Of a stretch of DNA of 64,000 nt, positions 47,706 to 59,440 are shown piece by piece. The position numbers and the translations under genes were made by a program. The notes under the pieces are model-generated. The model was given only the letters and a program-made list of their open reading frames with translations, searched no databases and was not told where the DNA came from. The stretch covers positions 63,531,702 to 63,595,701 of the forward strand of contig NC_132927.1 of assembly GCF_047675955.1 (NCBI RefSeq), in the 5' to 3' direction. Positions within the stretch are counted from its first letter, which is position 1. Each line of letters begins with the position of its first letter. This DNA comes from Chlorocebus sabaeus. Its lineage: Eukaryota; Chordata; Mammalia; Primates; Cercopithecidae.

Positions 47706-48912
47706 ATAAGGAAAACAAGCACAAATCTCTGGAGTATCTCCACTCCACAGCACTATCTTGCCTACTTAAAGTTCCTCTTTTGAAATGGGTCATAAACCAA
47801 AATAATTTTTTCATTGATAATTTAAAATGACAAATCACTGGCAATTTAATGTAAATCAAGTTAGCATCAGTAATTAATTCACATGCCACATTTTATACAC
47901 TAGGATGTAATTCACTTATTACATGTTGTCACATTTCAAAGAGCTGCCTGGGCTTGCACACATGATTTCCTCTGAAATGCATCCTACCTTTATGGAAGTG
48001 ATTTTTTTTTCAGTCCTGTGGAAAACAGAAGGCACAGCAACGTACATTTAGACTGAACCGCTCAGGACACAGCACGCCTAAACCCTATGCACTTTTTATT
48101 TGCAAAGTATTCAAATGCCTTTACAAGGAAAGTCGGTTAGGAAGGAAGGGCTGCCTGCAGAATTAAGAGCGAGAGTGTAGCTGTGCATTTCTCTTTCAGT
48201 TGGTTAACCGAAAATCAATTTCCTATTTTAAAAGCTAGACCCATCAAAGGCAAGTGTCCAATTTTAAGCTAAGCTCTACTATATACTTTTCAATAAAGTG
48301 TCTTTTTGCCTCTTTCCTTTTTCTCATTTCAATGTCCTGTTACATATTTCCGAAAGCACGGCTTTCATACTTGGCATATGCTATGATTGTGTGAAATGAA
48401 AAGCTCTGAAAGGCCACAGAGAAAAGTATCACTTGCCTCCATCTCTGAGGAGAGGGCCCTTTGAATTAAGACTGATTCCACCTGAGAAGCCTGATTGAGC
48501 CTGAATTGATAATACCTTCGTGTTGTAGGTTTTCTCGCTTTATTTCCCCTTGCATTCTTTTTTATTTCAGAATGTATTGTGGGCCATTATCCACTTTTCA
48601 TAGCAGCATGAGTGATTACTAAAATACTGTGAAAGATAAACTAAATTCTTAAAAAGAAGTATTCATCGAAGACTTATAGGAATCATACGCCAATATTCTG
48701 TGCTGATTATTGGAATTCAAAGTTGAACACTGGTAACATCTAAAGGATTTAACTTTAACTCACAAAGGTTTATTTTTTTTCTCTTCTTAAATGCTTAGAG
48801 CTCTTGAGACTGAAAGGTTTGCATTTATTTTTATGTTTTGACTGTTAATATTCTTTAGTTAGAGCTATAACATGGCCTAGAGAAAGGACACGACAAAGAC
48901 ACCTAACTTTTT
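47706..48912. other. Unassigned sequence
   Basis: No gene or named repeat. Confidence 0.35.
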
Positions 48913-49205
48913 TTTAAATTTTTTAAAAGGGAGTCTCTCTCTGTTGCCCAGGCTGCAGTGCAGTGGCCTGATCTCGGCTCACTGCAAGTTCCGCCTCCTG
49001 GGTTCACGCCATTCTCCTGCCTCAGACTCCTGAGTAGCTGGGACTACAGGCGCCCGCAGCCACGCCTGGCTAATCTTTTGTATTTTCAATACAGACAGGG
49101 TTTCACTGTGTGAGCCGAGATGGTCTCGACCTCCTGATCTCGTGATCCATTCGCCTCGGTCTCCCAAAGTGCTGGGATTACAGGCGTGAGCCACCACGTC
49201 CGGCT
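48913..49205 (-). mobile_element. AluY, full length
   Basis: Body from GGGAGTCTCTCTCTGTTGCC to GTGAGCCACCACGTCCGGC, with the AluY signature ACTGCAAGTTCCGCC. Target duplication GACACCTAACTTTTT (48898-48912) and GATACCTAACTTTTT (49206-49220), one mismatch. Confidence 0.92.
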
Positions 49206-49654
49206 GATACCTAACTTTTTTATGTAAATAAAAGATTTTCCTTCAAAACCCTTATCTAGACCTTAACTTTCCAAAGTACATTGCCCTTTGCCCTAAGAAA
49301 ATATACAAGGAAGTTTTGAGCAACTTATGGTTTAGACAACCTGACAATAGTAAGCCCAGCATGAAGAAATGGAAGGTAGATGGAGAAAGGCAATGCTGGG
49401 AACAGAAATGCTGCCTGTGTAGAGGCCAGATGGACCACGATTCCTAAGGCTGTAGCAGCACTAACAGGCAGGGTCATGTAAGCAGCACACAGTTGCTACG
49501 GAGGCTCTTAAATACCTACAATTTTCCACATATAGCTGTAGGCCTCAGCATGGAAAAGTGAATCAAATGTATTCTGTCTCTGTTCACAACTGTAAGATAA
49601 CATGTAGCATACCATAAAGAAGTGGGTATAAAATCCTGTAGGAATAAATGGATA
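49206..49654. other. Unassigned sequence
   Basis: No gene. The right part may be the decayed left edge of the following L1M. Confidence 0.35.
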
Positions 49655-50125
49655 TTGAAGTACTGTGTGAGAAAACCCAAATGATCATCAACTATTAAGT
49701 GGATAAACAAAATGTAGCATATCTATACAATGGAATATCCCACAAAGGACATATTCAGCAATGAAAAGTACTGATATGTACAATGACATGAATGAACGTC
49801 AAACACATTATGGTAAGTAAAAGAAGCCAGACACAAAGGACCACATGTTGTATGATTCCATTTATGTGAAATATTCAGAAAAGGCAAATCCATAGGAGCA
49901 GAAAGTAGATTATTGATTGTCTGGAGTTGAGGTTGTAAATAGGGATTCATTGTCAATAAACATGGAGGATTTTACTGGGGTGGTGAGAATAGTCTAAAAG
50001 TGGTTTATGGTAATATAGGTTTATGGTATCTGATAAAGTTACCAAAGCTCATCAGATTATACACTTAAAATGGTCAATTTTATGATATGTAAATTTTACC
50101 TCAATGAATTCGTTTTAAAATAAAT
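49655..50125 (+). mobile_element. Old LINE-1 (L1M) 3' end
   Basis: CAAATGATCATCAACTATTAAG, TGGATAAACAAAATGTAGC, ACAATGGAATATCCCACA, AAAGAAGCCAGACACAAAGG and TGTATGATTCCATTTATGTG, then the ATCAGATTATACACTTAAAATGG tail. Confidence 0.75.
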
Positions 50126-50189
50126 ACTACGTGAGGTGAGGGCAAGATGCAAATGGTAGATGAAAGGAAGACTTTTCTTTCCTATGGCT

Positions 50190-50668
50190 GCTATGGCTGC
50201 TATAACAAATTACTACAAACTCAGTGACTTAAAAAAACACACATTTATTCTTTTACAGTTCTGGTAGCCAGAATTATGAAATCAGTCTCACTGGGCTAAA
50301 GCCAAGGTGTCATCAGAGCTTATTTCTTCCCAAGGCTCTGAGGGGAGAATCCACGAAGTTGTCTTCTTCAGCACCTAGTAGCCTCCTGCATTCCTTGGCT
50401 TGTGGACTCTTCTGTCTTCAGACTGCATCATTTCAATCTCTGCTTCATCTTTACACTGCTGCTTTCTCTGAGTCTGCATCCCCCTACATCCCTCTCATAA
50501 GTATTCTTGTGCTCACATGGGCCCACCATGATAAACTAGGATAACCTCCCCTTAATTTAATCACAAATGAAAGTCCCATCTGTCATATAAGGTGACATTT
50601 TCAGGTTCCATGGATTATGATGTACAAGAATTTGGTGGAGTGAGGTGTTTTTCAGCTTACTATGAGAG
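50190..50668 (-). mobile_element. MLT1-like MaLR LTR, old
   Basis: Plus-strand text GCTGCTATAACAAATTACTAC, CAGTTCTGGTAGCCAGAATT, CTGCATTCCTTGGCTTGTGG and ATTTTCAGGTTCCATGGATT follow the reverse complement of an old MaLR-type LTR. It abuts the next element at 50676. Confidence 0.6.
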
Positions 50669-50675
50669 ACCAACG

Positions 50676-51846
50676 TGATAGTTAATTTTATGTATCAGCT
50701 TGACTAGGCCACGAGGTATGCAGGAATTAGTCAAATATTCTTCTGGGTGTATCTATGAGAACGTTTCTGGATGACATTGTCAGGGCTGAGAACACAATAA
50801 TACTCCAGACTATGGTGCATTGACCTGCTGAGCACTTCGTACTGAAGGAGATGGGGAGGACCTCAGAAGTAAGGTCTCTCCCACCCTCCCTCATCCTTTC
50901 TTCTCCCTTTTAAGCAGGACATAGAAACTAGAATTTCTCTCCCCAAAGTAAGCCATAAAATCAAGAAAGGTCAATTTCTGACCTTCCCCCCCACCCCACC
51001 CCCACTTTCTGTGGGGAAAATGGTCATATAGGAATTCTCTGACTTGTCTTGCCTGAAAGTAGGTTGTAAGATCCTTCTTCCAGATGAGTCCCACTCTATA
51101 CTTGGAGGCCAACAAGAATCTGTACAGACAGGCCTTGCTGTGTTCCCCCTTCAGTTTATTACCAACAGATCATACCCTTTTTCTCCAAGCATGTTTTTCT
51201 ACTTTTTTCCATCAGACTTTGCATAAAAATTCAGTTTTTCCCTGGTTTTGGGTCTTCATTTCTGAATCCTCCTATGTCATATAAACTTTGTCCTAAAAAC
51301 CTATTAGGCTTTTCTCTTGTTAATTTGTCTTTTGTAATAGGAGTGTAAGACATGACCCTTGGAATGGGTGAAGGAAAGTTATTACTTTTTCTCTACTATA
51401 AGATTAACATTTAATCAGTATGCTGTGTAAAACCGATTGCCCTCCTTAATGTGGGTAGGCCTCATCCAATTAGGCCAAGGCCTGGGAAGATCAAAAAGTC
51501 TGACCTCCCCCAAGCATGATAAAATTCTTCCTGTCTGATGGCCTTCAAATTAGGATATAGGCATTTTTGTCCTTAACTTTGGATTTGAATAAAAACATCA
51601 GTTCTTCCTTTGTCTTGAGCCTCTCAGCCTTCAGACTGGAATGGCAGCATCAGCTCTCTTGGTTCTCAGGCCTTCAGACTCAAACTGGAACTGAACCATT
51701 GGCTCTCCTAGGTCTCCAGTTTTCTGACTCATCCTGTAGATCTTGGGACTTATCAGCCTTCATAATCATGTGAACCAATGCCTTACAAATATGTAGATTT
51801 ACAGTAAGAATTTGGCTCTGTTTCTCTGGGAAACCCTGGCTAAATA
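50676..51846 (+). mobile_element. Ancient LTR-like element, split by a younger LTR
   Basis: Left part 50676-50774 (GTTAATTTTATGTATCAGCTTG ... CGTTTCTGGATGA) and right part 51399-51846 (AGATTAACATTTAATCAGT, TGTGGGTAGGCCTCATCC, AATCATGTGAACCAATGCC, TTTCTCTGGGAAACCCTGG, CTAAATA). These are contiguous in a common mammalian consensus, which I read as ERVL-class, though the family name is uncertain. The middle is a foreign LTR. Confidence 0.6.
50775..51398 (+). mobile_element. Class I (ERV1) LTR nested in the older LTR
   Basis: It ends CTTTTCTCTTGTTAATTTGT, TTTTGTAATAGGAGTG, GACCCTTGGAATGGGTG, a U5-like end shared with 46478-47065. A TATA-like GCATAAAAATTC lies at 51221-51232. Start at TGTCAGGGCTGAG near 50778. 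A C-rich tract with G-quadruplex potential on the minus strand lies at 50983-51003. Frames at 51044-51284 are chance. Confidence 0.55.
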
Positions 51847-52126
51847 GTCAACATTTCAAATATGATGCATTCTGAGTTAGATCTCAAAGAATGGGTGCTT
51901 TTCTGTTAGGGAAAGTGAGTAAATTCATTCTGAGTAGAAGGAATGATGTCAACAAATGAATAGAGAGGGAAAACTGTAATCTGTGGGAGTAGCACAGAGT
52001 TCAGCCCTCTGACTTCTGTGTTTTCTGTCTCTATACTCATTTCGTATGTTATATTATCCACCCTGTGTCTCTAAATTCTACTGCACTATGATGACTACAG
52101 TTATCATCTTATCATTCATATTTTTT

Positions 52127-53250
52127 TGTTTTGTTTTTCTTTTTTATTTATTTATTTATTTTTTATTATTATTATACTTTAAGTTCTAGGGTACATGTGC
52201 ATAACATGCAGGTTTGTTACATATGTATACTTGTGCCATGTTGCTGTGCCGCACCCATCAACTCGTCAGCACCCATCAACTCGTCATTTACATCAGGTAT
52301 AACTCCCAATGCAATCCCTCCCCCCTCCCCCCTCCCCATGATAGGCCCCCGTGTGTGATGTTCCCCTTCCCGAGTCCAAGTGATCTCACTGTTCAGTTCC
52401 CACCTATGAGTGAGAACATGTGGTGTTTGGTTTTCTGTTCTTGTGATAGTTTGCTAAGAATGATGGTTTCCAGTTGCATCCATGTCCCTACAAAGGACAC
52501 AAACTCATCCTTTTTTATGGCTGCATAGTATTCCATGGTGTATATGTGCCACATTTTCTTAATCCAGTCTGTCACTGATGGACATTTGGGTTGATTCCAA
52601 GTCTTTGCTATTGTGAATAGTGCCACAATAAACATACGTGTGCATGTGTCTTTATAGCAGCATGATTTAGAATCCTTTGGGTATATACCCAGTAATGGGA
52701 TGGCTGGGTCATATGGTACATCTAGTTCTAGATCCTTGAGGAATCGCCATATGTTTTCCATAATGGTTGAACTAGTTTACAATCCCACCAACAGTGTAAA
52801 AGTGTTCCTATTTCTCCACATCCTCTCCAGCATCTGTTGTTTCCTGACTTTTTAATGATCGCCATTCTAACTGGTGTGAGATGGTATCTCCTTGTGGTTT
52901 TGATTTGCATTTCTCTGATGGCCAGTGATGATGAGCATTTTTTCATGTGTCTGTTGGCTGTATGAATGTCTTCTTTTGAGAAATGTCTGTTCATATCCTT
53001 TGCCCACTTTTTGATGGGGTTGTTTGTTTTTTTCTTGTAAATTTGTTTGAGTTCTTTGTAGGTTCTGGATATTAGCCCTTTGTCAGATGAGTAGATTGCA
53101 AAAATTTTCTCCCATTCTGTAGGTTGCCTGTTCACTCTGATGGTAGTTTCTTTTGCTGTGCAGAAGCTCTTTAGTTTAATGAGATCCCATTTGTCAATTT
53201 TGGCTTTTGCTGCCGTTGCTTTTGGTGTTTTAGACATGAAGTCTTTGCCC
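52127..53250 (-). mobile_element. L1PA, 5'-truncated, with 15-bp target duplication
   Basis: The minus strand runs from within ORF2 near its C-terminus to the A-rich tail (T-rich at 52127-52170 on the plus strand). TCATTCATATTTTTT occurs at 52112-52126 and 53251-53265. An 18-bp unit in the 3' UTR is tandemly doubled (52251-52268, 52269-52286), followed by the C-rich (minus-strand G-rich) tract at 52316-52337. Confidence 0.95.
52393..53250 (-). pseudogene. L1PA ORF2 C-terminal fragment, frameshifted
   Basis: Frame 53258-52728 (176 codons) carries FCTAKE, WEKIFA, NNPIKKWAKD and REMQIKTTRRYHLTPVR, then a one-frame shift near 52740 leads to 52761-52393, with NQPKCPSVTDW and the EYYAAIKKDEF block. 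The ORF2 C-terminal Cys region (CWWDC) is present. It is decayed only lightly, suggesting a primate-age insertion. No RT or endonuclease domain is included. Confidence 0.9.
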
Positions 53251-53265
53251 TCATTCATATTTTTT

Positions 53266-53764
53266 AATACTTATAGCCTCAACCTCTCCCATGTAATCAA
53301 AACATGTAAATTTAACAGCCTACCTGACCTTGCTACTCATATGTCTAGTAGGCATCTCAAACTTAATAATGCATTTCAACCAGATTTTTTATTCCCTCTC
53401 CCACTCACCAAATTGGCTTCTCTTGCAATCTTCCTCTTCTTAATACACGTTGCCACCATTCATCCATTTTCTTAGACTAAATTCTGGCTTTGTCTTTAAT
53501 TTTTCTATTTTCCTCAACTTCATATCTAATCCCTCAGTATATTTTCTTGTTTCTACCGTCAAAATATACATAGAGCTTGACCACTTCTCAATACCAGTAC
53601 TTCTACCATCCTTTTGTGACCAACGATCTATCATCTATTTTCTCAGTTACTTCAATAGCTTCATACTGGCCTACATGTTTCTACTCTTGATTCTTTATAT
53701 TTTATTTTCCACAATGCATCCAAAATAATTAAACATAAATCAGATCATGCCATACACTTCTTCA
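53266..53764. other. Unassigned sequence
   Basis: No gene. The frames 53140-53475 and 53450-53728 overlap L1 and low-complexity text and have no domain. Confidence 0.35.
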
Positions 53765-54310
53765 GAATTCTTCTTGTGGTGGACTCCACAATGGTGGCCA
53801 ACAATGTCACCCCCTAGTCATCTTCACACTTTTATGTGAATCCCCTTCCAAGAGGTGTACCAGGACCAATAAAAGGACTTAATGATATGCTACTTCACAA
53901 ATAAGATTATAAAAGACTGTAGGTTCTGTCTCAGGTCTCTCTCTGTCTTTCTCACACACACACACACACACACATACCCCACACTCACTTTTTCACTTTT
54001 CACTCTCACATTACTCTTTGGGGGGGAAACCATGTCATGAACTGTAGTCCTGTGAAGAGACCCATGTACAAGAAGACAAAGCCTCCTGTAAATACCCATG
54101 TGAGACCCAGCCAAGTCAGAGATGACTGCATCCTTGGCCAACCTCTTGATAGGAGCCTTATAAAGACTCTGAGTAGAACTACCTAACTAAGCTGCCCCGA
54201 TTCCTGACTCACAAAAACTGTGAGATAAATAATTAAAACTAAAAATTAAATGTTTGGCTTTAAGCTGCTACATTTGGAGCATTTTTTTTAATGCACGTGT
54301 AGATAATGAG
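53765..54310 (+). mobile_element. MLT1-like MaLR LTR, old, with internal (CA)n
   Basis: TGTGGTGGACTCCACAATGG start; AAACTGTGAGATAAATAATT and GGCTTTAAGCTGCTACATTTG near the end, the polyadenylation/tail blocks of old MaLR LTRs. A (CA)n tract (53952-53973) has grown inside. Confidence 0.6.
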
Positions 54311-55179
54311 GACTATGGTAAATTAAAAAACAATGCCTCTAGATTGCCTATTTGGAAAGTAAAATACTTGGAAAGGTGAGGTTTATTTGTCTTCTAATGT
54401 TTTCCATCTCTAATGGCTTTTTGTTAATTTTGAAAAACTAGAAGTCACTTTTGAACTATTTTGGCTAAAACATACACCATTTGGAAGAATACTATTTCAG
54501 GAATATTTAAAATGCAGTCATGGAATAATTCTCTACTCATTTAGTTTGGTGACTTGGTTCTCATAAGTGAAATTTATTTCTGAGCAGGGTACAAATGAAT
54601 TGGGAAACTAAGAGGTCATTTCTATTAGCTGCAAGGCAAAAATGTGACAGTCTATGGCCATTTATTCATTTATTTCTTCCTTCCATTGACAATGTGTATG
54701 GAGGAGCTATTCTGGAACAGACACTGAGATCAAGTAGTTACCAAGGCATAATCTATACCCTTGAGGTAGAAAGATATAAGAAGACAGATGATTTTAAAAC
54801 ATCACAGTAAATGCATGCAAAAGTAAATTATTCAGTGAAAAAGTCAGTTTTCATTAGGGTCAAAGCAATATAGGGACATCAGTTTCTTTAATTGCAGAGT
54901 TTAGTTTTAAACACAAGAAGCACATAGTCATACTGTGGAAAAATCAGCACTTTGTTAGATTTCTGTGTACTTACTTTATGGTTCAGTATCATTTTCATTT
55001 TGAATTACACATGGCAGGCTAGGAAGAAAACTGTTGACTTCTTAGTGCTTATGGCTTCTAAGATCTGAATCTGGCAATAAGAATGTGATAAGAATAAATC
55101 TAAGTTGTATGGGAATATGTAGGAGACATGGGTAATAACTCTAAGGAGACCAACATTATGAGGTAAGCATAAGCTATGT
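54311..55179. other. Unassigned sequence
   Basis: No gene. Text near 54660-54780 may be a very old L2-type 3' end. The 71-codon frame 54595-54810 has no domain. Confidence 0.3.
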
Positions 55180-55840
55180 TATTCTAAGGAGCAAGAAGTA
55201 GTCAGTCAGGGATTTGTAGAAGGTCATTCTAGGCATGTGAAACATGGGCAACCAAGAGAAACTTGGGAATAGTCAGACGCTTATAATAGCTGGGCAGTAA
55301 TCAAAGAGTAATATCGACAGATGAAACCTAAGGGTGCACAAGGGCCAGATGAACTAGCAGGGGTGTACAGCAGGTTTGGGGAAAGTTGCATTTTATCCTG
55401 AGGCCCATGGGGAATCTTCTAAGTTAGCGAGCAATTCAATTTGTGTTTAGGGAAAAAGGAACTTGCTACATGGCATAAAGAAAATATTGGGGGGACATGG
55501 AAGAGGAGGTGGGAAAACAATTACATTGCAATAATCTGGAGGGCTATATAACATGGTTGTCTCATCTAGAGTAGTAGCAGAAAAAAAAAATGGAGAAAAG
55601 TAGACAGATTCAAAAGATACTGCGTAGCTTTAGGTGAGAAAAGTTGGCAATTTAGTAGAGGTGAGATGGGAGTGGGTGGGGCAAGAGTCATGTATGTTGT
55701 CCATGCTTCTCATTCATGCAATTTGGAAGACGTTTGTACTAATCCTTAAGATACAGAACACAGGAAGAGTCATGGAATTGCATTATTATATAGATTTTCT
55801 AACTTTTCTATTCATGTCATGCGAAAGTTAACATCAAGCC
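55180..55840 (+). mobile_element. Decayed ancient interspersed repeat, family not assigned
   Basis: TTTTATCCTGAGGCCCATGG, ACATTGCAATAATCTGGAGG, AGTAGTAGCAG, GGAGAAAAGTAGACAGATTC and AAAAGATACTGCG are in the order of a common mammalian repeat consensus that I recognise but cannot name. Confidence 0.4.
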
Positions 55841-56109
55841 AGTCTTTTAAAAGTGTGATGTCGAGGTTCATAGAATTGTCTTAGTACTCTACAGTGTATG
55901 CTGGGAGGGCAGCAAAGAATGGGGAGACAAAACCAGGAGGCCACTGTAGGACTCACAAGATGGCCACTGAGGTAGTGTCTTCCAGCAAAGGTGACAAAAT
56001 GAACACCATAATGGCAACACTCATCTGTAGAACTAGAATATGACCAATTACCTTAATGCATAGCTACTTGAGCAGTACTACTTTCGTATTCCATTCCTTT
56101 GCACCTTGC
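55841..56109. other. Unassigned sequence
   Basis: No recognisable element. Confidence 0.35.
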
Positions 56110-56260
56110 CAAGAGGTGAAGACTATGTTGAATCTGTCATTCGCTTACATTACAGTCATGGTGTTTCCCTATGTATCATGACAAGCTTGTTTTTTGATAC
56201 TTATAAAATTGGTATACTGTATGCCATCTTCTGAAGAATGCTTGTTTCCTTTATTATAAT

Positions 56261-56291
<31 letters not shown>

Positions 56292-56875
56292 GGTGAGACG
56301 GGGTCTCACTCTGTCGCGCAGGCTGGAGTGCAGTGGCACGATCTCAGCTCACTACAAGCTCTGCCTGCCGGGTTCCCGCCATTTTCCTGCCTCAGCCTCC
56401 CGAGTAGCTGGGACTACAGGCACCCGCCACCATGCCCGGCTGATTTTTTTGTACTTTTAGTAGAGACGGGGTTTCACTGTGTTAGCCAGGATGGTCTCGA
56501 TCTCCTGACCTCGTGATCCACCCACCTCTTTTATTATAATTCTTATATTTATCTATGAACTTGTGTGTAGATATAATTCATTCATTTTCTCAGTGCTGCA
56601 TTATTCTATTGTGTTAATGTAACAAGCCGTTTTTATCCACTCATCATGAATTGTTTCCATTATTCTGCTGTTGTGAAAACTTTTCTTATGAGCAATCTTT
56701 GTTGTTGTTCTGGGTGTTTAAAAACAAGTAATTTTACATTTACAAGCAGAGTCAAGACATACACAAATATTCAGCTTTACAAAATGATGAAACATTGTTC
56801 TCCATAGTAGTTACAATTCCTGTAGTAGTTACACCAATCCCACCAACACAGAATAAGGGTTTCCCTCCTTGCCAG
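56110..56875 (-). mobile_element. Old LINE-1 (L1M) fragment, interrupted by an AluY
   Basis: Plus-strand text TGCTGCATTATTCTATTGTG, CCGTTTTTATCCACTCATC, AATTGTTTCCATTATTCTGC, GAAACATTGTTCTCCATAG and CCAATCCCACCAACACAG is the reverse complement of an old L1 ORF2 3' region. Confidence 0.6.
56265..56527 (-). mobile_element. AluY, 5'-truncated
   Basis: Poly-T at left, TGAGACGGGGTCTCACTCTG, AluY-type text, then it stops at CGTGATCCACCCACCT; the first ~50 bp of the left arm are missing. Target duplication CTTTATTATAATTCTT (56249-56264) and CTTTTATTATAATTCTT (56528-56544) shows that the truncation occurred at insertion. Confidence 0.93.
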
Positions 56876-57838
56876 GTTTTGTTACTTTGAGATTTTCTTG
56901 CATCCATGTGCAAACACTGGCTTGCCTAGTTAAGCCTGGGTGGTTGCAGTTGGAGCCTGCAGATTGGGATGATTGCTGGCTCATGTCCACTTGCTTGCTC
57001 ACCCCAAAATGTGGTTCAAGCTACAGTTTCTGCTACTGTTGCAGCATCTGGAGTCCCTAGGAAGCGTTCAGAAGAGCCAGGGAGTAGTTGCAGGAAGTTA
57101 AAGCTAGATGGACCAATCTGACCAGTGAGAGACAGAAGAGGAGAAGGAACCTGGAGAAAAACGTTTTTTCCTGAACTCTAAGGATTATTCTGGAAAATCA
57201 GTGTTTTTAGTCAATTCATTACATTCATGCAACCTCTTTAGATTCATTCCCCTTACCAAATTTTGGACATTTTAAAATTATTATTTTATTTTTGGGTATG
57301 AATAAATTCTTCCTCCTTGCCACATTTCTGTTTTTCCATCACACATATATATCTGGGATTATATCCATTCATGAAGCATTAGCACATCAAATTTTCTAGG
57401 GAATTCAGGCTAAGCACTGGGTAATCTTATTCTTCTGTAGTCCTTCTTTAATCCTATTTTTGGATTTTGCTTTTGTATATTACTTTTATCAGTAGCTTGC
57501 TTTCAAACCTTATGATTGTTTTTTATTGAAATTACATAAAATTTATGAAGCAGTATAGGGAGAAATGACAATTACAACCTTATAAATTAATGTCTAGTCA
57601 TGATCATGGCATTTATCACCATTTCTTTAGGTCTTCTTTTTAAATTTGCTGCAAAGTAATTTTTAATGATTTTTCAGGCACTTTAATTGCTTTTCCTACT
57701 GCATAGTCTATTCTTCATAAATTATATATTTTTATATTGTATTTAGTTTATTCCTTATAGTGATTATCTCATTGTTAATATTATCACTCACTACTATCAG
57801 TACATTCAAATAGTTATGCTAGGTTATTGCATGATATA
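56876..57838. other. Unassigned sequence
   Basis: No gene. The 63-codon frame 56869-57060 has no domain. Confidence 0.35.
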
Positions 57839-58600
57839 CCATTTTTTAAATATTTTAACTTTTAGGTTCAGTGGTACATGTGAAGGTTTGTTATGTAGGT
57901 AAACTTATGACTCAGGGCTTTGGTATACAGATTATTTCATTACCTGAGTACTAAGAATATTACCCAATAGTTGTTTTTTTTTTTTTTTTTTTTCCTGAAA
58001 CAACTTCTTCTCCCACCCTTCTCCCTCAAGTGGGCCCCAGTGTCTGTTGCTCTCCTCTTTCTATCCATGTGTTCTCATTATTCAGCTCCCACTTATAAGA
58101 AAGAACATGCAGTATTTGGTTCTCTATTCCTGCATTAGTTTGCTGAAGATAATAGCCTCCATTTCCATCCATGTTCCTGCAAAGTACATGACCTCATTCT
58201 TTTTTATGGCTGCATAGCATTCCATGCTGTATATGTATCACATTTTCTTTATCCAGTCTACCATTGATGGGCATTTAGGTTGATTGCATGTCATTGCTAT
58301 TGTGAATTGTGATGCAGTGAACATGTGTGTGCATATGCCTTTATCACAGAACAATTTCTATTCCTTTGGGTATACACCCAGCAGTGGGATTGCTGGGTTA
58401 AATGGTAGTTCTGTTTTAGTTCTTTGAAGAATTACCACAGTGCTTTCCATAATGGTTGAACTAATTTACACTCCCACCAGCAGTGTACAAGCATTCCCTG
58501 TTCTCTGCAATCTCACCAGCATCTGTTATTTTGAACTTTTCATCAATAGCCATCTGACTGGTATGAAATAGTACCTCATTGTGGTGTTGATGTGCATTTC
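57839..58600 (-). mobile_element. LINE-1 3' end (L1PB/L1MA class)
   Basis: TTAGGTTCAGTGGTACATGTG, CCCACTTATAAGAAAGAACATG, ATGGCTGCATAGCATTCCATG, GTATACACCCAGCAGTGGG and TTTCCATAATGGTTGAACTAA follow the reverse complement of an L1 end. A T20 run at 57974-57993 interrupts the 3' UTR. Confidence 0.88.
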
Positions 58601-58825
58601 TCTAGAAATGCATTTGATTTTTGCATATTGACTTAATAGTCAGCCATCATTCTAAATTGATTATTATTTATCAGTTTTATGGTATATTTTTATATGTGTG
58701 CAATTTATTATTTATCAATAATCACAACAGATTTCATTGGCAAAACTCAGCTGAGCATAGTGTTTTCTTCATGGAAACGTTGATCAAGACTTTTGATAGT
58801 GATAGAAATATTCATAAATTATGTT

Positions 58826-59124
58826 GTTTCTTTTCTTTTTTTGAGACAGAGTCTCACTCTGTCGCCCAGGCTGGAGTGCAGTGGCACAATCTGGGCTCAA
58901 CCAAACATCTGCCTCCTGGGTTCAAGCAATTCTTCTGCCTCAGCCCCCTGAGTAGCTTGGACTACAGGGGCCCACTGCCACCCCCGGCTAATTTTTGTAT
59001 TTTTAGTAGAGATGGGGTTTCTCCATGTTGGCCAGTCTGGTCTTGAACTCCTGACCTCAGATGATCTACCTGTCTCAATCTCCCAAAGTGCTGGGATTAC
59101 GGGAATGAGCCACCATGCCCAGCC
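58826..59124 (-). mobile_element. AluS, full length
   Basis: Body GAGACAGAGTCTCACTCTG to CCACCATGCCCAGCC. Target duplication CATAAATTATGTT (58813-58825 and 59125-59137). Confidence 0.93.
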
Positions 59125-59137
59125 CATAAATTATGTT

Positions 59138-59440
59138 TCTTCTTGATTTAAATTGCATGTGCTATATTTGTCCAGGAATTTAACAATTTTATTTAAATTT
59201 TCTAATGTATTCAAATTAGATAAAAGCTGGAAAATATGCTGAACATCCTAGCAATACTTCAGCATAATTCTCTGTAGTTTCTAATTACATTAATTTTTAA
59301 GTAATCATTAATTTTTTCAGTTACTGTCTATATACCAGGCATTGTATGTATTACATAATGCAGTCATAGATCCAACCTTAAAGAATTTTACAGTTCTGTC
59401 CAAAAAGGATAACAAATGCACCTCAAATAACTAAAATACA
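59138..59440. other. Unassigned, weak L2-like text at 59310-59400
   Basis: TATATACCAGGCATTGTATG resembles the reverse-complement L2 end, but the match is short. Confidence 0.3.

Noticed and set aside
53140..53475. 111-codon plus frame
   Set aside because: It begins antisense in L1 ORF2 and runs into flanking DNA without a domain.
56238..56516. 92-codon frame resembling an Alu-derived peptide
   Set aside because: It is a translation of the truncated AluY and its poly-T.
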